The notes: generated by a model from the sequence alone, not told the origin. A stretch of DNA of 64,000 nucleotides from Methylomonas koyamae (GCF_019669905.1 NZ_AP019777.1:3844001-3908000); one strand, 5' to 3'; shown: positions 33,645 to 43,140, counted from the first letter of the stretch. Program-made: numbers and translations.

Positions 33645-35141
33645 CTAACCGGCCGATGCGAAGCAACGCTCGCCTGCGGCAACCGCTAACACCAATAGCG
33701 CGATGGCAGCAAATGCGCCGCCGTCGCCCGAATACAGATACGGGGTAGCGCCGCGCATCGGCACGATGCTGTCGCTGATGGCAACGCTATTGAACAACGG
33801 CGCCTGGCGTTTGACCGCTCCGTCCGGAGCGATGAAAGCGGTCACGCCGGTGTTGGTGGCCCGCACCAGATAGCGGCCGGTTTCCAGCGCCCGCATCTGC
33901 GCCATCTGCAGATGTTGGTGGGGTTGGGCCGAATCGCCGAACCAGGCGTCGTTGGTCATGTTGACGATATAGCCGGCCTCGGCCGCCTGGCGCGCGACCA
34001 ATTCGCCAAAGGCATCTTCGTAACAGATAGTCGCGACGAAGGCATGGCCGCCGGCCCGCAACAGCGGCTGGCGGGCGCCGCCGGCGGCGAAATCGCCGAG
34101 CGGGATGGCCAGTTGGTCCAACACCCAACCCGACAGCGGTTGCAACGGCAAATATTCGCCGAACGGCAGCAGATGGATTTTGTGATACAGCGCTTGCGTT
34201 TCGCCCAGCGCCAACACGCTGTTGTAATAGTCCCTACCCTGGCCGCTGCTGGGCAAACCGAGCACGATATCGACGCCGCGGGCGCGGGCTTCGGCTTGCA
34301 ATGGGTCGATAAAAAACGGCTTCACATCCTCCAAAAACGCCGGGATCGCCGTCTCCGGCCAGATGATGACGTCGGAATCCCAATGCTGTTCGGTCAGCTT
34401 GCGGTACAAATTCAAAGTCGCCAGTTGCTGGTTAGCCTGCCATTTTTCGTCCTGGCCGATGTTGCCCTGCACCAGCGTGACGGCGATCGGCGCGCCGGCC
34501 GGCTCGGTCCAGGCCACTGCCCGCAAGCCGGCGCCGGTGCCCCAGATTGCCAGCAGCAGCGCCAGGCCGGACCGCCAACGCACTGTTTTTTGTGCCATTT
34601 CGGCCGCAGTAAATGCGGAAAATGCCAACAAAAAACCGACTGCGTAAGCGCCGCCGAGCGCAGCGAAGCCGGCCAGCGGCGTGCCGGTCTGGCTGTAGCC
34701 GATTTGCAGCCAGGGAAAACCGTTCAGCACGTAGTTGCCGCGAAAATATTCCACCGCCACCCACAACAAAGCGGCACCGGCGGCGCGGGTCCAAGCGCCC
34801 GGCCAAGGCACCATTGCGATCAACCAAGCCGCCAAGGCCGGAAACCCAGCCCACGCCGCCACCAGCAGCGCGGCCAACGCCGCGGCGCTGGCCGGATCGG
34901 CGCCGCCGAAATCGTGAATGCTGATATACACCCACCAAATACCGGAACCGAACAGGCCCAATCCGAAACAATAAGCGGTCGCAGCCGCCCGCCGCGGCGT
35001 CTGCCGTTGCCAAGCCAGATAAACTGCGATCAGCGCGACAGGCGCCAGATAGGGCAAGGCGTAGGGCGCGAAAGCCAAGGTCAATAAGCCGCCGCTGCAC
35101 AGTGCGGCGAGTTCGGAGCGGTACTGCAGGATTCGGGACAT
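33645..35141 (-). CDS. lnt: Apolipoprotein N-acyltransferase
   Basis: A 498-residue inner-membrane enzyme that adds the third acyl chain to lipoproteins. About six N-terminal membrane helices with GIWWVYISIHDFGG and RGNYVLNGFPWLQIGY precede the nitrilase-like periplasmic domain. There the catalytic triad is seen as Glu in IIWPETAIPAF, Lys in HKIHLLPFGEYLPL and Cys in TICYEDAFGE. Length and motif order are normal. It is transcribed away from the following hypothetical gene. In many gammaproteobacteria lnt follows corC/ybeX; that neighbour is not here. Confidence 0.95.
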   Translation of the reverse strand: MSRILQYRSELAALCSGGLLTLAFAPYALPYLAPVALIAVYLAWQRQTPRRAAATAYCFGLGLFGSGIWWVYISIHDFGGADPASAAALAALLVAAWAGFPALAAWLIAMVPWPGAWTRAAGAALLWVAVEYFRGNYVLNGFPWLQIGYSQTGTPLAGFAALGGAYAVGFLLAFSAFTAAEMAQKTVRWRSGLALLLAIWGTGAGLRAVAWTEPAGAPIAVTLVQGNIGQDEKWQANQQLATLNLYRKLTEQHWDSDVIIWPETAIPAFLEDVKPFFIDPLQAEARARGVDIVLGLPSSGQGRDYYNSVLALGETQALYHKIHLLPFGEYLPLQPLSGWVLDQLAIPLGDFAAGGARQPLLRAGGHAFVATICYEDAFGELVARQAAEAGYIVNMTNDAWFGDSAQPHQHLQMAQMRALETGRYLVRATNTGVTAFIAPDGAVKRQAPLFNSVAISDSIVPMRGATPYLYSGDGGAFAAIALLVLAVAAGERCFASAG

Positions 35142-35252
35142 GGGCCAACCGGTCGGACAAATGGAGCGGCATTTTATGCAGCCGCGTGCGCTTATTCAAA
35201 ATCCGTAGCTGTTGAAGCGGTTAATCTGTTCTAAACTTGCCGAGGTTTCCTT

Positions 35253-36770
35253 ATGCACATCGACTCGCCGTTCATGACCGACAACGCATCCCTGCCCTTC
35301 CAATTGACCCACGAATCGATGGCGAGCTGGTTGAAATCGCTCAGCTCGCTGGCCCCGGCCGTTGCCGCCAACCGGCTCAATCTGACGTTGAAAGAACTGG
35401 TACGCACCGATGCCGACGCGAATGCGTTGTTGCCGTTGTTGATCAATCTGTGCCCGCTAGCGCTGCACCTGTCCAACAGCCTGGCCAATCTGGCCCGCAC
35501 CGAACAGCAAGGCAAAGCCCATAAAATCGCCAAATTGGCGGTGCAACTGCTGCGCCATTTGAGCCTGGCACTGTGCCGGGCGATCGAATCCAAGCAATTG
35601 GCAACCGAAACCGTACCGACCGCGATCTTCCACGCCCTGCACCTGATCGGTTATTGCCAACGTAACAGCGCGTTGTTTTACGAACCGCCGTCGGCCACGC
35701 TGTGGAAAAAAACCGCCCTGCTCTACCAAATCGCCGAAAAAAAGAATTGGCTGCAGCAGGAGATCGCCGGCAAATTCGCGGATTTTAAGCAACCGAATTC
35801 GATTGAAGGAGTTGTAAAGCGCAATTTGTTATTCGCAATTTTCGCCCCCAACCGCTACGCCGTCGCCGAAATCGAACAGTTGTTCAAACTTGCCGCCATC
35901 ACCCAACCCTTGCTGGAAACGTCGATGCAGCCCAGCCAGGGGCCGGATTTCTATTGGGAACTGAAAGACAGCGAACCCTGTCCGGCTAAACGCGGCCATT
36001 GGCAGACCTCGCGCGGCATGATGGCCATCCGCACCCAACGTCTCGGCGGCGCTTTGCGACTCGGCGAAATTAGCAGCGAATTGCCGCAAACCGCCTTAAG
36101 CAAACTGACGCAACACCTGTGCGGTTACGACCAATTGTTCGCCTCGGTGGATTTGAAGCCACCGATACTGCCGGCCCGCTTTTTCCCCGGCTTGGGCAGC
36201 GTCCTTGCTTATTTATCGAGCCAGGATAAATTGTCGAAAATCATGCGCCTGAGCGGACAAACGGCGAGCAAAAACGTGCTGCGCGATATGAGCTTGGTGC
36301 CGTTGGAGCACGAAAAAAACTTTTACAAACCCAGTACCGGCCACGTTTCCAACTTTGCTAAACAACCCGGCTTTCCGGTCACATTGCTGCGTAACCACAG
36401 CAAACAATTCGTCGTGGCCGAAAGCAGCGAAGGCGCGTTCTGCACCGGCGACATCGGCATGTTGAGCCGGGAACAGCAAGCACCACGGCTGATGCTGGTG
36501 CGGCGCCAGGCCGCGTTCGAAGACACCTCGCTGATCGCCTTCGAACCGGTCATCGGCGAATTGTCCATCCACGACATCGCCGGCGACGGCGGAAAAACCG
36601 TACAGGCGGTGCTGGTCACCGACGAAAACCATAGCGAAGTATTTCTACCGAAAGGCAAATATGCGCTGGAGAGCAAAATAGCCCTGCCGAACGGCACTAC
36701 CCTGCTTTTGAAAAGCTGTCTGGAATTTAACGAATACTACGCCCGCTTCCGCGTCACGCTTGATTCGTAA
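35253..36770 (+). CDS. Conserved hypothetical cytoplasmic protein, 505 residues
   Basis: A soluble protein with Leu/Ala-rich helices in the N-terminal half (about 20-230) and a beta-rich C-terminal half (about 290-505) with FRVTLDS at the end. No signal peptide or membrane helix. Two ATG codons (35253 and 35274) could start it; the first has GAGG upstream. The C-terminal beta region (ARLMLVRRQ.. and FEPVIGELSIHDIAG) could be a PilZ-like fold, but I cannot see the RxxxR and DxSxxG motifs needed for c-di-GMP binding. The gene diverges from lnt and its 3' end overlaps the converging 5'-nucleotidase gene by 17 bp. Confidence 0.75.
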   Translation: MHIDSPFMTDNASLPFQLTHESMASWLKSLSSLAPAVAANRLNLTLKELVRTDADANALLPLLINLCPLALHLSNSLANLARTEQQGKAHKIAKLAVQLLRHLSLALCRAIESKQLATETVPTAIFHALHLIGYCQRNSALFYEPPSATLWKKTALLYQIAEKKNWLQQEIAGKFADFKQPNSIEGVVKRNLLFAIFAPNRYAVAEIEQLFKLAAITQPLLETSMQPSQGPDFYWELKDSEPCPAKRGHWQTSRGMMAIRTQRLGGALRLGEISSELPQTALSKLTQHLCGYDQLFASVDLKPPILPARFFPGLGSVLAYLSSQDKLSKIMRLSGQTASKNVLRDMSLVPLEHEKNFYKPSTGHVSNFAKQPGFPVTLLRNHSKQFVVAESSEGAFCTGDIGMLSREQQAPRLMLVRRQAAFEDTSLIAFEPVIGELSIHDIAGDGGKTVQAVLVTDENHSEVFLPKGKYALESKIALPNGTTLLLKSCLEFNEYYARFRVTLDS

Positions 36771-37647
36771 CGCCGTGCGGCACGTGGGCGGCCGCGACCT
36801 GGTGCTGTTCGGCCGAATCGCAATGGCCTTTCTGGTCGTCGAAGAAAATATCGGCGCCGAACGCCTTCAGAAAGGCACCCTTGGGCATGCCGCCCAAAAA
36901 TAATGCCTCGTCGATCCGAATCCCCCAGGCGCGCAAGGTGCGCACCACCCGCTCGTGGGCCGGCGCGGCGCGGGCCGTGACCAGCGCGGTGCGGATCGGC
37001 GAGATGTCCTGATCGAAGTGGGTCTGGATCCGGTGCAACGCGCTGAGAAATTCCTTCAACGGCCCCCCGGATAACGGTTTATGCGCTTCGCTGCGTTCGT
37101 TGGCGGCGAATGCGGCCAGGCCGTGTTGCTGGTAAATCCGCTCCGATTCGTCGGAGAACAGCACCGAATCGCCGTCGAAGGCAATGCGCAATTGGGGCGA
37201 CGGGTTGGCTACCGCACCGGAGACGATGGTCGCCGCCGCATAGCCGGCTGCCAGCGCTTTGCGGACGTCTTCGTTGTTGGCGGACAAAAACAAATGGGCA
37301 CCGAAAGCCGGAATGTATTCGTAAGGCGACACGCCGCTGGTGAACGCGGCGCGGGTAATCGCCAGTTCGTGGTGGTTGATCGAATTGAAGATGCGCAATC
37401 CGGTATCGGCGCTGTTCTGCGACAGCAGAATAATTTCGACCAGCGGCGAACCGGGAAAGGCCTTGTTGATATCGAGAAATTTCTTCACCAGCGAAAAGCC
37501 GAAGCCGGGTTGCAGGATTTCGTTTTCGTGTTCGATCTGGTACCGGCAGAAGGCTTCCTTGCCTTGGGTTTCGAAAATCGTGTGCGATTCGTCCAGGTCG
37601 AATAAGGCCCGCGACGACACCGCGACCACCAATTTCTGGTTATTCAT
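36754..37647 (-). CDS. Cytosolic 5'-nucleotidase family protein
   Basis: A 297-residue soluble protein matching the style of the PF06189 5'-nucleotidase family (cytosolic nucleotidase IA-like). It has VVAVSSRALFDLDESHTIF with Asp nucleophile region (LFDLDES), SRNSADTGLRIFNSINHH-type core (seen as LSQNSADTGLRIFNSIN), RIAFDGDSVLFSDESE, and a C-terminal FFDDQKGHC. These acid motifs suggest a HAD-like, Mg-dependent phosphatase on nucleoside monophosphates. Its gene ends inside the end of the converging hypothetical gene. It lies 10 bp downstream of the SPOR protein gene on the same strand and is probably cotranscribed. Confidence 0.85.
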   Translation of the reverse strand: MNNQKLVVAVSSRALFDLDESHTIFETQGKEAFCRYQIEHENEILQPGFGFSLVKKFLDINKAFPGSPLVEIILLSQNSADTGLRIFNSINHHELAITRAAFTSGVSPYEYIPAFGAHLFLSANNEDVRKALAAGYAAATIVSGAVANPSPQLRIAFDGDSVLFSDESERIYQQHGLAAFAANERSEAHKPLSGGPLKEFLSALHRIQTHFDQDISPIRTALVTARAAPAHERVVRTLRAWGIRIDEALFLGGMPKGAFLKAFGADIFFDDQKGHCDSAEQHQVAAAHVPHGVTNQA

Positions 37648-37657
37648 GGCGCCGGCC

Positions 37658-39436
37658 TTATTCCTTGACCCGGGTGACCCACACCGAATCCAGATTCAGC
37701 GTTTTCTTGACTTTGGCCGCGTAGGCTGCCGCCTCGTATTGGCTTTTAAAACCGTCGACGCTCAGGCGGTACCAGTTTTCGCCCTTGGTTTCGGTCTTGC
37801 TGACCTTGGCCGGCACGCCCTTGCCGGCGAATTCCTGAGCCTTGCTTTTGGCGTACCAGTCCTGCTTGAACGCCACCAGATTGACCGCCCAATTTTCCTC
37901 GACCGGCGCAGGTTTTTTCTTTTCCGGTTTCGGCGCCGCCGCCACCGCGGCAACCCGGCCTTTTTCCAGGGCGCTGACTTTGTTCTGCAACGCTTCGAGC
38001 GCCGCGCCGATTTGCAGGTTTTGGTTGGCCAATTCGACCAGTTTGCCTGCTTGGTCGCCGCTGGGCGCGGCAGCATTCGCACTAGCACCGCTGGCGTGCG
38101 GCGCCTTGCTCAATTCCGCGATCTGGGTCGACATCACGCCGGTGCTGACCGTTAGTTCGTCCAATTGCTTGTGCAGCATCGCCATCTCGGCGGCATCGTT
38201 GGCCGGTGCGGCATTAACCTGTTCCTGCAATTTGCCGATGATCGCCGCCAATTCGCCTACCTGGGATTTGGCGATCATGCCTTGCACGCCCAATCCCACG
38301 CCGGCCAGCAGGGCCACGCCGGCGACGCCGGCCGCGGCATAGGCCGCCACCGGCTTTTTGGCGTTCAACGCATCCAAACCGCGCTTGGCTTTCTTTTGTT
38401 CGACCTGCAAACTTTCCAGGCCGGCCTGGCACTCGCTGAGTTGGGCCTTTTCCGGTTTTTCGGCCAGTTCGTGCTTCAACTGCTGCTGTTGCCTTTTCAG
38501 CTCGGCGATTTGCCGGTTCAGCGCAGTAATATCGCCGCTGTAGTCGACCGCCGGCGCCGGCGGTGGCACGGCGGCAGCTACGGCCGTGGCCGCGGCGGCA
38601 ACCGCGACGTTCTCCAAACCCGCTGCGCCGCCGACCACCAGCGCATCGCTATCGTCGTCCAGCTCCGGCTCTGCCACGATTCGAGCCGCTGCATCGGGCT
38701 CAGGCTCGGGCTCGCCGGGTTTCGCTTCGGCATCACCGGCTACCGCCTCGATCGCATCGGTATCTGCCAGCGGGTTTCCGATGTCCGCCACGATCTCGTC
38801 CGCGGCGGCAACGCCTGGCACGGCAACATCCTCGTCAGCCGAGATATCGAAATCCGCCATCAGAAAATCGGCAGTGCCATCGGCCATTTCCGGCTCATCG
38901 CCAAATTCGTCGATTTCCGCCATGTTTTCCAAATCGCCGCCGGACGGTGCAGCAACTGCTGTGGCAACGACCGTTTCCGCTTCGGTTTCCCCGAATTCAT
39001 CGATATCGCCGACCTGTTCCAATTCGGCCACTTCGGCTATAACCTCATCCGCCGCCAATTCGCGTTCGATGTCGGCACCGACGGAATCGGCAAATTCGTC
39101 GGCCAGCGCCTCGGCCTCCCGGCCGGGATTGATCGGAATATCGGCAATTTCGCTATCGAATTCGTCGCCGAATTCGTCGATATCGTCCAGCGGCCGATTC
39201 TTCCCCGCCGGCAAGTCGATTTCCAGCAAGTTGTCGAAATCGCCGAATTCGTCGATTTCTTGTTCCGCGTCGCGGCCCAGGGTTTCTTCGCCGACCAGCA
39301 ACCGGTCTATCGCTTCGTCGTCGTCGATTTCGCCCACTTCGCGCCCGGCCGGTTCGCTGATGTTCAACATCGCATCCAGATCGTCGGCGAAGGCATCCAG
39401 AGTTTTTTTGCTTTTACTGCCAGTCGGTTCAGCCAT
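37658..39436 (-). CDS. SPOR-domain membrane protein with acidic IDEFG repeats
   Basis: A 592-residue protein. The N-terminal ~330 residues are very acidic and disordered-looking, with four copies of the short motif IDEFG at 61-65, 86-90, 145-149 and 175-179. A coiled-coil region (ALNRQIAELKRQQQQLKHEL) and one membrane helix near 362-386 follow. A second coiled coil and a C-terminal SPOR domain (about 515-592, NWAVNLVAFKQDWYAKSKAQEFAGKG) end it. SPOR domains bind denuded peptidoglycan at septa. The acidic tail is cytoplasmic by this topology, so the repeats may recruit a cytosolic partner. The strong DNA-level repetition of GAATTCGTCGAT-type words reflects the protein repeats. Confidence 0.82.
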   Translation of the reverse strand: MAEPTGSKSKKTLDAFADDLDAMLNISEPAGREVGEIDDDEAIDRLLVGEETLGRDAEQEIDEFGDFDNLLEIDLPAGKNRPLDDIDEFGDEFDSEIADIPINPGREAEALADEFADSVGADIERELAADEVIAEVAELEQVGDIDEFGETEAETVVATAVAAPSGGDLENMAEIDEFGDEPEMADGTADFLMADFDISADEDVAVPGVAAADEIVADIGNPLADTDAIEAVAGDAEAKPGEPEPEPDAAARIVAEPELDDDSDALVVGGAAGLENVAVAAAATAVAAAVPPPAPAVDYSGDITALNRQIAELKRQQQQLKHELAEKPEKAQLSECQAGLESLQVEQKKAKRGLDALNAKKPVAAYAAAGVAGVALLAGVGLGVQGMIAKSQVGELAAIIGKLQEQVNAAPANDAAEMAMLHKQLDELTVSTGVMSTQIAELSKAPHASGASANAAAPSGDQAGKLVELANQNLQIGAALEALQNKVSALEKGRVAAVAAAPKPEKKKPAPVEENWAVNLVAFKQDWYAKSKAQEFAGKGVPAKVSKTETKGENWYRLSVDGFKSQYEAAAYAAKVKKTLNLDSVWVTRVKE

Positions 39437-39500
39437 GAGTCTTCTCGGTTCGGTGGGGCGGCCGCTCGCTCGCCCGAATTACGCTATTATGGTCCGGCGC

Positions 39501-40241
39501 CTACCCGGCTTCCTTGACAGCGGTGACCAGAGCATTGACGTCGATCCGCCGCTTCAGTTGAATCCGGCCGAATCCGGCCTCTGCCATCTGGGCCAGAGCG
39601 ACCGATTCGCGCATCACATGGTTTTCGGACTCGTCGCTGAACAGATGAATGATCCAATGTTCCAACAAGTCCAGGCGGTCGATGCCGATCAATGCCCTGA
39701 AGTAACCGGCCACTTCCCGTTGCGTGGCCCGGGTGTGTTCATCGATGTCGTCCAAGGCGTAACGGTCGCCGTTGACGAATTTGCCGCCCGGTTTCAACAC
39801 CCGGTAAATCTCGGCCAGCACCTGGCGCCGGTAACCGGCTTCGAAGTTATGCAGCGTGTAGGCGGATGCGACGACATCTGCGCTGTGTTCGGGCAAATCG
39901 CGCAACGCGCTCAAAGCGTCTTGTCCGGAAAATGCGAGTCGTCCTTGGTTGGCCCAGTCTTGCAAATTCTGTTTGGCCTGGTTTTGCATGGTCGGCTCGC
40001 TGTCGACGCTCAGTACCCGGCAATTCTCCGCCGCCGACAAAATCGCCAGCGTGGTAATCCCGGTACCGCCGCCCAACTCGACTACTTCCGGTGCATTGTC
40101 GCGGCCCCGGCAAAAATCGGCGACTTCGAGCCCGACCAAGCGGCTCATTTCCGCGGCAAACGGGCAGATCAGCTTCAGCATGTCGTATTCGCGGCCGATC
40201 ACGCCGGAGAACATCGCATCGAACGGGTTATCGGCGCTCAT
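39501..40241 (-). CDS. Class I SAM-dependent methyltransferase
   Basis: A 246-residue soluble methyltransferase. Motif I is VVELGGGTGITTLAIL (about 76-91), the acidic loop VLSVDSEPTM, and motif IV/post-I region VVASAYTLHNF; LKPGGKFVNGDRYALDD is the usual motif VI region. Substrate is not apparent; the fold and size resemble UbiE/CmoA-like small-molecule or tRNA-modifying enzymes. Its start overlaps the stop of the DUF1244 gene by 4 bp (ATGA), so the two are coupled. Confidence 0.88.
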   Translation of the reverse strand: MSADNPFDAMFSGVIGREYDMLKLICPFAAEMSRLVGLEVADFCRGRDNAPEVVELGGGTGITTLAILSAAENCRVLSVDSEPTMQNQAKQNLQDWANQGRLAFSGQDALSALRDLPEHSADVVASAYTLHNFEAGYRRQVLAEIYRVLKPGGKFVNGDRYALDDIDEHTRATQREVAGYFRALIGIDRLDLLEHWIIHLFSDESENHVMRESVALAQMAEAGFGRIQLKRRIDVNALVTAVKEAG

Positions 40242-40543
40242 GGACTCTCCTTGAGTTTTTGCCGGGCCTGGTAGGCTGCCAATTGTTCCGGAGTAGCTTC
40301 GCGCTGGTATTTATCCTTCCATTCGGCGTAGGGCATGCCGTAAACGATCTCGCGGGCTTGCTCGTAATCGACGCCGATACCGCGTTCGGCCGCCGCCGCC
40401 GCGTACCATTTCGCCAGACAATTGCGGCAGAAATCGGCAAGTATCATCAATTCGATATTTTGAACTTCGGTGTGCTGTTGCAAGTGGGCAAGCAGTTGCC
40501 GGAAAGCAGCGGCTTCCAACTCGGTACGATCGGTATCGACCAT
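40238..40543 (-). CDS. DUF1244 family protein
   Basis: A 101-residue soluble protein with ILADFCRNCLAKWYAAAAAERG (CxxC, residues about 41-44) and DYEQAREIVYGMPYAEWKDKYQ, matching the small DUF1244 family whose members have a possible metal-binding CxxC. The start is the ATG at 40543, with AAAGGAGG seven bases upstream; an upstream frame start at 40609 is not supported by a ribosome site. It precedes a methyltransferase gene with a 4-bp overlap. No function is established for the family. Confidence 0.88.
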   Translation of the reverse strand: MVDTDRTELEAAAFRQLLAHLQQHTEVQNIELMILADFCRNCLAKWYAAAAAERGIGVDYEQAREIVYGMPYAEWKDKYQREATPEQLAAYQARQKLKESP

Positions 40544-40655
40544 GAAATCCTCCTTTAAATTCGGCATTTTAGCAGCAAAGCCGCCCCGCTCATGTACAAT
40601 TGCAAACAAAGATTCTACAATTAAGCATCGTTACTTCGGCCCCTAGCGTCACCCC

Positions 40656-40979
40656 GTGAACACCATACATAGTTCATCATTGGCATTCTATCCGGTCGGC
40701 TATCAATACCGGCAAACCGGAGCCGCGGACGCCAAGCCTGAACAGCCGCCGCTAGCCGATACCGACGCTGCATTAAAAAACCGGCAACCGCAAAGCCAAC
40801 CCTCGTCCACCGAGCAAATCGAGGCGGCACTGGCCGAAACCGAATTGACGATAGAAACCCGCAACGCACCGACCAATTCGCGCGCCTTGAAAGCCCTGAA
40901 CGCCTACACCGAAAACCGGAACCAATCCGCTCAGGCACGGCTTCACCAAACACTTTCCGGCATCGATCTATACGCCTAA
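40656..40979 (+). CDS. Hypothetical protein, 107 residues
   Basis: A soluble, polar protein rich in Ala, Gln and Thr, without signal peptide or membrane segment. The N-terminal region (AFYPVGYQYRQTG) is followed by a Pro/Ala linker and a helical C-terminus (SRALKALNAYTENRNQSAQARLHQTLSGIDLYA). The C-terminal part resembles short proteins of unknown function found near yciB in other gammaproteobacteria, but I cannot name a family. The start is ATG 40656, which lies after a GTCAC without strong ribosome site, so it may be weakly translated. It lies 22 bp before yciB and could be its operon partner. Confidence 0.6.
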   Translation: MNTIHSSSLAFYPVGYQYRQTGAADAKPEQPPLADTDAALKNRQPQSQPSSTEQIEAALAETELTIETRNAPTNSRALKALNAYTENRNQSAQARLHQTLSGIDLYA

Positions 40980-41001
40980 CCTTTCCGCTAAACCGTCCAT
41001 C

Positions 41002-41544
41002 ATGAAACCGCTTTTAGAGTTTTTCCCCATCGTTTTGTTTTTCGTCGCCTACAAGCTGTACGACATCTATGTGGCGACCGGCGTCGTGATTGCCGCGACG
41101 CTAGTTCAAGTCTGCATTTACTGGCTGCTCTACCGCAAAGTCGAAACGATGCAATGGATTACGCTGGGTTTGATTCTGGTCATGGGCGGAGCCACGCTGT
41201 ATTTGCAAGACGAGCAATTCATCAAATGGAAGCTAACCATTATCGAATGGCTATTCGGCGGCGCCTTCTTGGTCAGCCAGTTCGTCGGCAATAGAACCTT
41301 CATCGAACGCATGATGGGCGCCAATCTGGAATTGCCGGCCCGTATTTGGAAGCGGCTGAACCTGAGCTGGTCCTTGTTTTTCATCGGCGTCGGTTTTTTG
41401 AACTTGTACGTGATGAGCCATTACAGCACCGACGATTGGGTCAGCTTCAAGACCTTCGGCGTACCGGGTTTGATGGTGCTTTTCATCGCGGTGCAAATGG
41501 TTTTCTTATATAAATACGTGCCGTCTCCGGAAGCGAAAGAGTGA
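41002..41544 (+). CDS. yciB: Inner-membrane septation protein A (YciB)
   Basis: A 180-residue membrane protein with five hydrophobic helices. Conserved features are [40 protein letters not shown] and the [22 protein letters not shown] segment. YciB (IspA in Shigella) is involved in cell envelope synthesis and septation; its precise activity is unsettled. It heads the classic yciB-yciI-bolA-ppiC gene block and its stop codon overlaps the yciI start (TGATG). Confidence 0.95.
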   Translation: MKPLLEFFPIVLFFVAYKLYDIYVATGVVIAATLVQVCIYWLLYRKVETMQWITLGLILVMGGATLYLQDEQFIKWKLTIIEWLFGGAFLVSQFVGNRTFIERMMGANLELPARIWKRLNLSWSLFFIGVGFLNLYVMSHYSTDDWVSFKTFGVPGLMVLFIAVQMVFLYKYVPSPEAKE

Positions 41545-41846
41545 TGCTGTACGCGATAATTGCCGAAGATACTGCCGACAGCTTGAGCAAACGCCTGCAA
41601 ACCAGGCCGGCTCATCTGGCGCGGTTACAAGAATTGCAAGACCAGGGCCGGTTGGTTCTAGCCGGACCGCATCCGGCAATCGACGCCGAAAATCCCGGCG
41701 ATGCCGGCTTCAGCGGTAGCCTGGTGGTCGCCGAATTTGCCGACTTGCAGGCCGCCCGGACCTGGGCCGACGCCGACCCGTATTTAGCCGCCGGCGTTTA
41801 CGCCCGCGTTACCGTCAAACCCTTTAAACAAGTATTTCCCCAATGA
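41544..41846 (+). CDS. yciI: YciI family protein
   Basis: A 100-residue ferredoxin-like-fold protein with [28 protein letters not shown], the [13 protein letters not shown] segment and a C-terminal [22 protein letters not shown]. YciI-family members have an Asp-His pair thought to act in an unknown dehydratase or lyase reaction; here H29 and D48-type residues are present. The ATG at 41544 shares its A with the yciB stop codon TGA. A GTG three bases upstream is possible. It overlaps bolA by 4 bp. Confidence 0.93.
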   Translation: MLYAIIAEDTADSLSKRLQTRPAHLARLQELQDQGRLVLAGPHPAIDAENPGDAGFSGSLVVAEFADLQAARTWADADPYLAAGVYARVTVKPFKQVFPQ

Positions 41847-42118
41847 CCGCCGATATCATCAGACACAAGCTGGAAGAGGCTTTTAAGCCGGAATTAATAG
41901 AAATTATCGACCATAGCGCCGCACATGCCGGGCATGCCGGAAACCAAGGCGGCGGCCATTACCACGTTACACTGGTTTCAACGCAGTTCGAAAACAAATC
42001 GTTGGTGCAACGCCACCAACTGGTCTACCAAGCCTTGGGCGACATGATGAAGGCGGAGATTCACGCCTTGAGCATTAACGCCTTAACTCCCTCTGAAAAC
42101 AGCAAAGGAAATTCTTGA
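41843..42118 (+). CDS. BolA family protein
   Basis: A 91-residue protein with the BolA fold: [63 protein letters not shown]. The [16 protein letters not shown] core carries the helix-turn-helix-like loop and the conserved His used to hold a shared [2Fe-2S] cluster with monothiol glutaredoxins. The HAGHAG loop is His-rich. It overlaps yciI by 4 bp and is followed immediately by ppiC, the usual order in this block. Confidence 0.93.
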   Translation: MTADIIRHKLEEAFKPELIEIIDHSAAHAGHAGNQGGGHYHVTLVSTQFENKSLVQRHQLVYQALGDMMKAEIHALSINALTPSENSKGNS

Positions 42119-42119
42119 T

Positions 42120-43118
42120 ATGAAATTGAAACTTGTCCCCCTGGTTCTGGCCGGCGCCGCTTTGTTACCGGGCTGCTTCGAAGAAAAAGCCAAAGAGGCA
42201 GCTCCCGCAACTCCGGCCGTCAGCAAGGAAGATGCGGTGGCCTCGGTCAACGGTACCTACATCAGCAAAAAAACCTTGGAAACGCTGGAAAAAGAGATTT
42301 CCGAACGCAGCCAAGGCCAAACCTTTCCGAAGGAACAGTTGCTAGAGGAATTGATTCAACGCGAGTTGTTGATTCAACAGGCTTTGCAAAAACAATTGGA
42401 CAAATCGCCTGAAGTGATCGAGCGGATGGCAACCGTCAGAAATTCCCTGCTGTCGCAAGCAGCGTTACAGGATTACCTGAAAGCCAACCCGGTCACCGAC
42501 GAAGAGATCAAAGCCGAATACGATTCGAAAATGGCCAACATGGGCAGCGAATACAAAGCGCGCCATATTCTGGTCAAAACCGAAGACGAGGCCAAGAAAT
42601 TGATTGCCGAGCTGGATAAAGGCGGCAACTTTAACGAACTGGCTAAAAAACATTCGATCGACCCGATGGGCTCGGAAGGCGGCGACCTAGGCTGGTTTAC
42701 CGCCGACCGGATGGTGCCGCCATTCTCCGAAGCGGTCGTTGCTCTAGAGAACGGCAAATACAGCAAACAACCGGTGCAGACCCAGTTCGGCTGGCATGTC
42801 ATTCTGCGCGAAGACTCCAGAGCCTTGACCCCGCCACCGCTGGACACCGTCAAAGAACAAATCCGGCCGATGCTGCAAAGGCAAAAAGCGCAAGCAATGA
42901 TCGAAAGCTTGCGTAAGAACGCGAAAATCGAAGTGATGCTGCCGCCGACACCGCCTAAACCGGAAGAAGCTCAGCCGGCAGCACCGGCGGAATCCCAAGC
43001 GGCGACTCCTGGCGAACAACCTGCCACGGCACCGGCCGAGCAGGCAGCCCCATCCCCATCCGAACCTACCGCCCCCGCAGCGGAAACTAAACCTGCGGAA
43101 CCGGCGGCCGCAAAATAA
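42120..43118 (+). CDS. Peptidyl-prolyl cis-trans isomerase, PpiC/parvulin lipoprotein
   Basis: A 332-residue lipoprotein: signal sequence with lipobox LPGC (Cys19). A SurA-like N-terminal helical region (about 35-130) is followed by a parvulin domain (about 140-235) with YKARHILVKTEDEAKKLI, HSIDPMGSEGGDLGWFTADRMVPPFSEAV and TQFGWHVILRED. The C-terminal ~60 residues are Pro/Ala/Glu-rich and low-complexity. Family members fold or chaperone outer-membrane proteins in the periplasm. It starts 1 bp after bolA's stop and ends the operon at a hairpin. Confidence 0.93.
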   Translation: MKLKLVPLVLAGAALLPGCFEEKAKEAAPATPAVSKEDAVASVNGTYISKKTLETLEKEISERSQGQTFPKEQLLEELIQRELLIQQALQKQLDKSPEVIERMATVRNSLLSQAALQDYLKANPVTDEEIKAEYDSKMANMGSEYKARHILVKTEDEAKKLIAELDKGGNFNELAKKHSIDPMGSEGGDLGWFTADRMVPPFSEAVVALENGKYSKQPVQTQFGWHVILREDSRALTPPPLDTVKEQIRPMLQRQKAQAMIESLRKNAKIEVMLPPTPPKPEEAQPAAPAESQAATPGEQPATAPAEQAAPSPSEPTAPAAETKPAEPAAAK

Positions 43119-43140
43119 CCAAACGGCCTGACTTGGCAAT

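Noticed and set aside
38165-39517. 450-residue plus-strand frame through the SPOR gene
   Set aside because: It is antisense to the acidic IDEFG region and its repeats mirror the repeats of the true gene.
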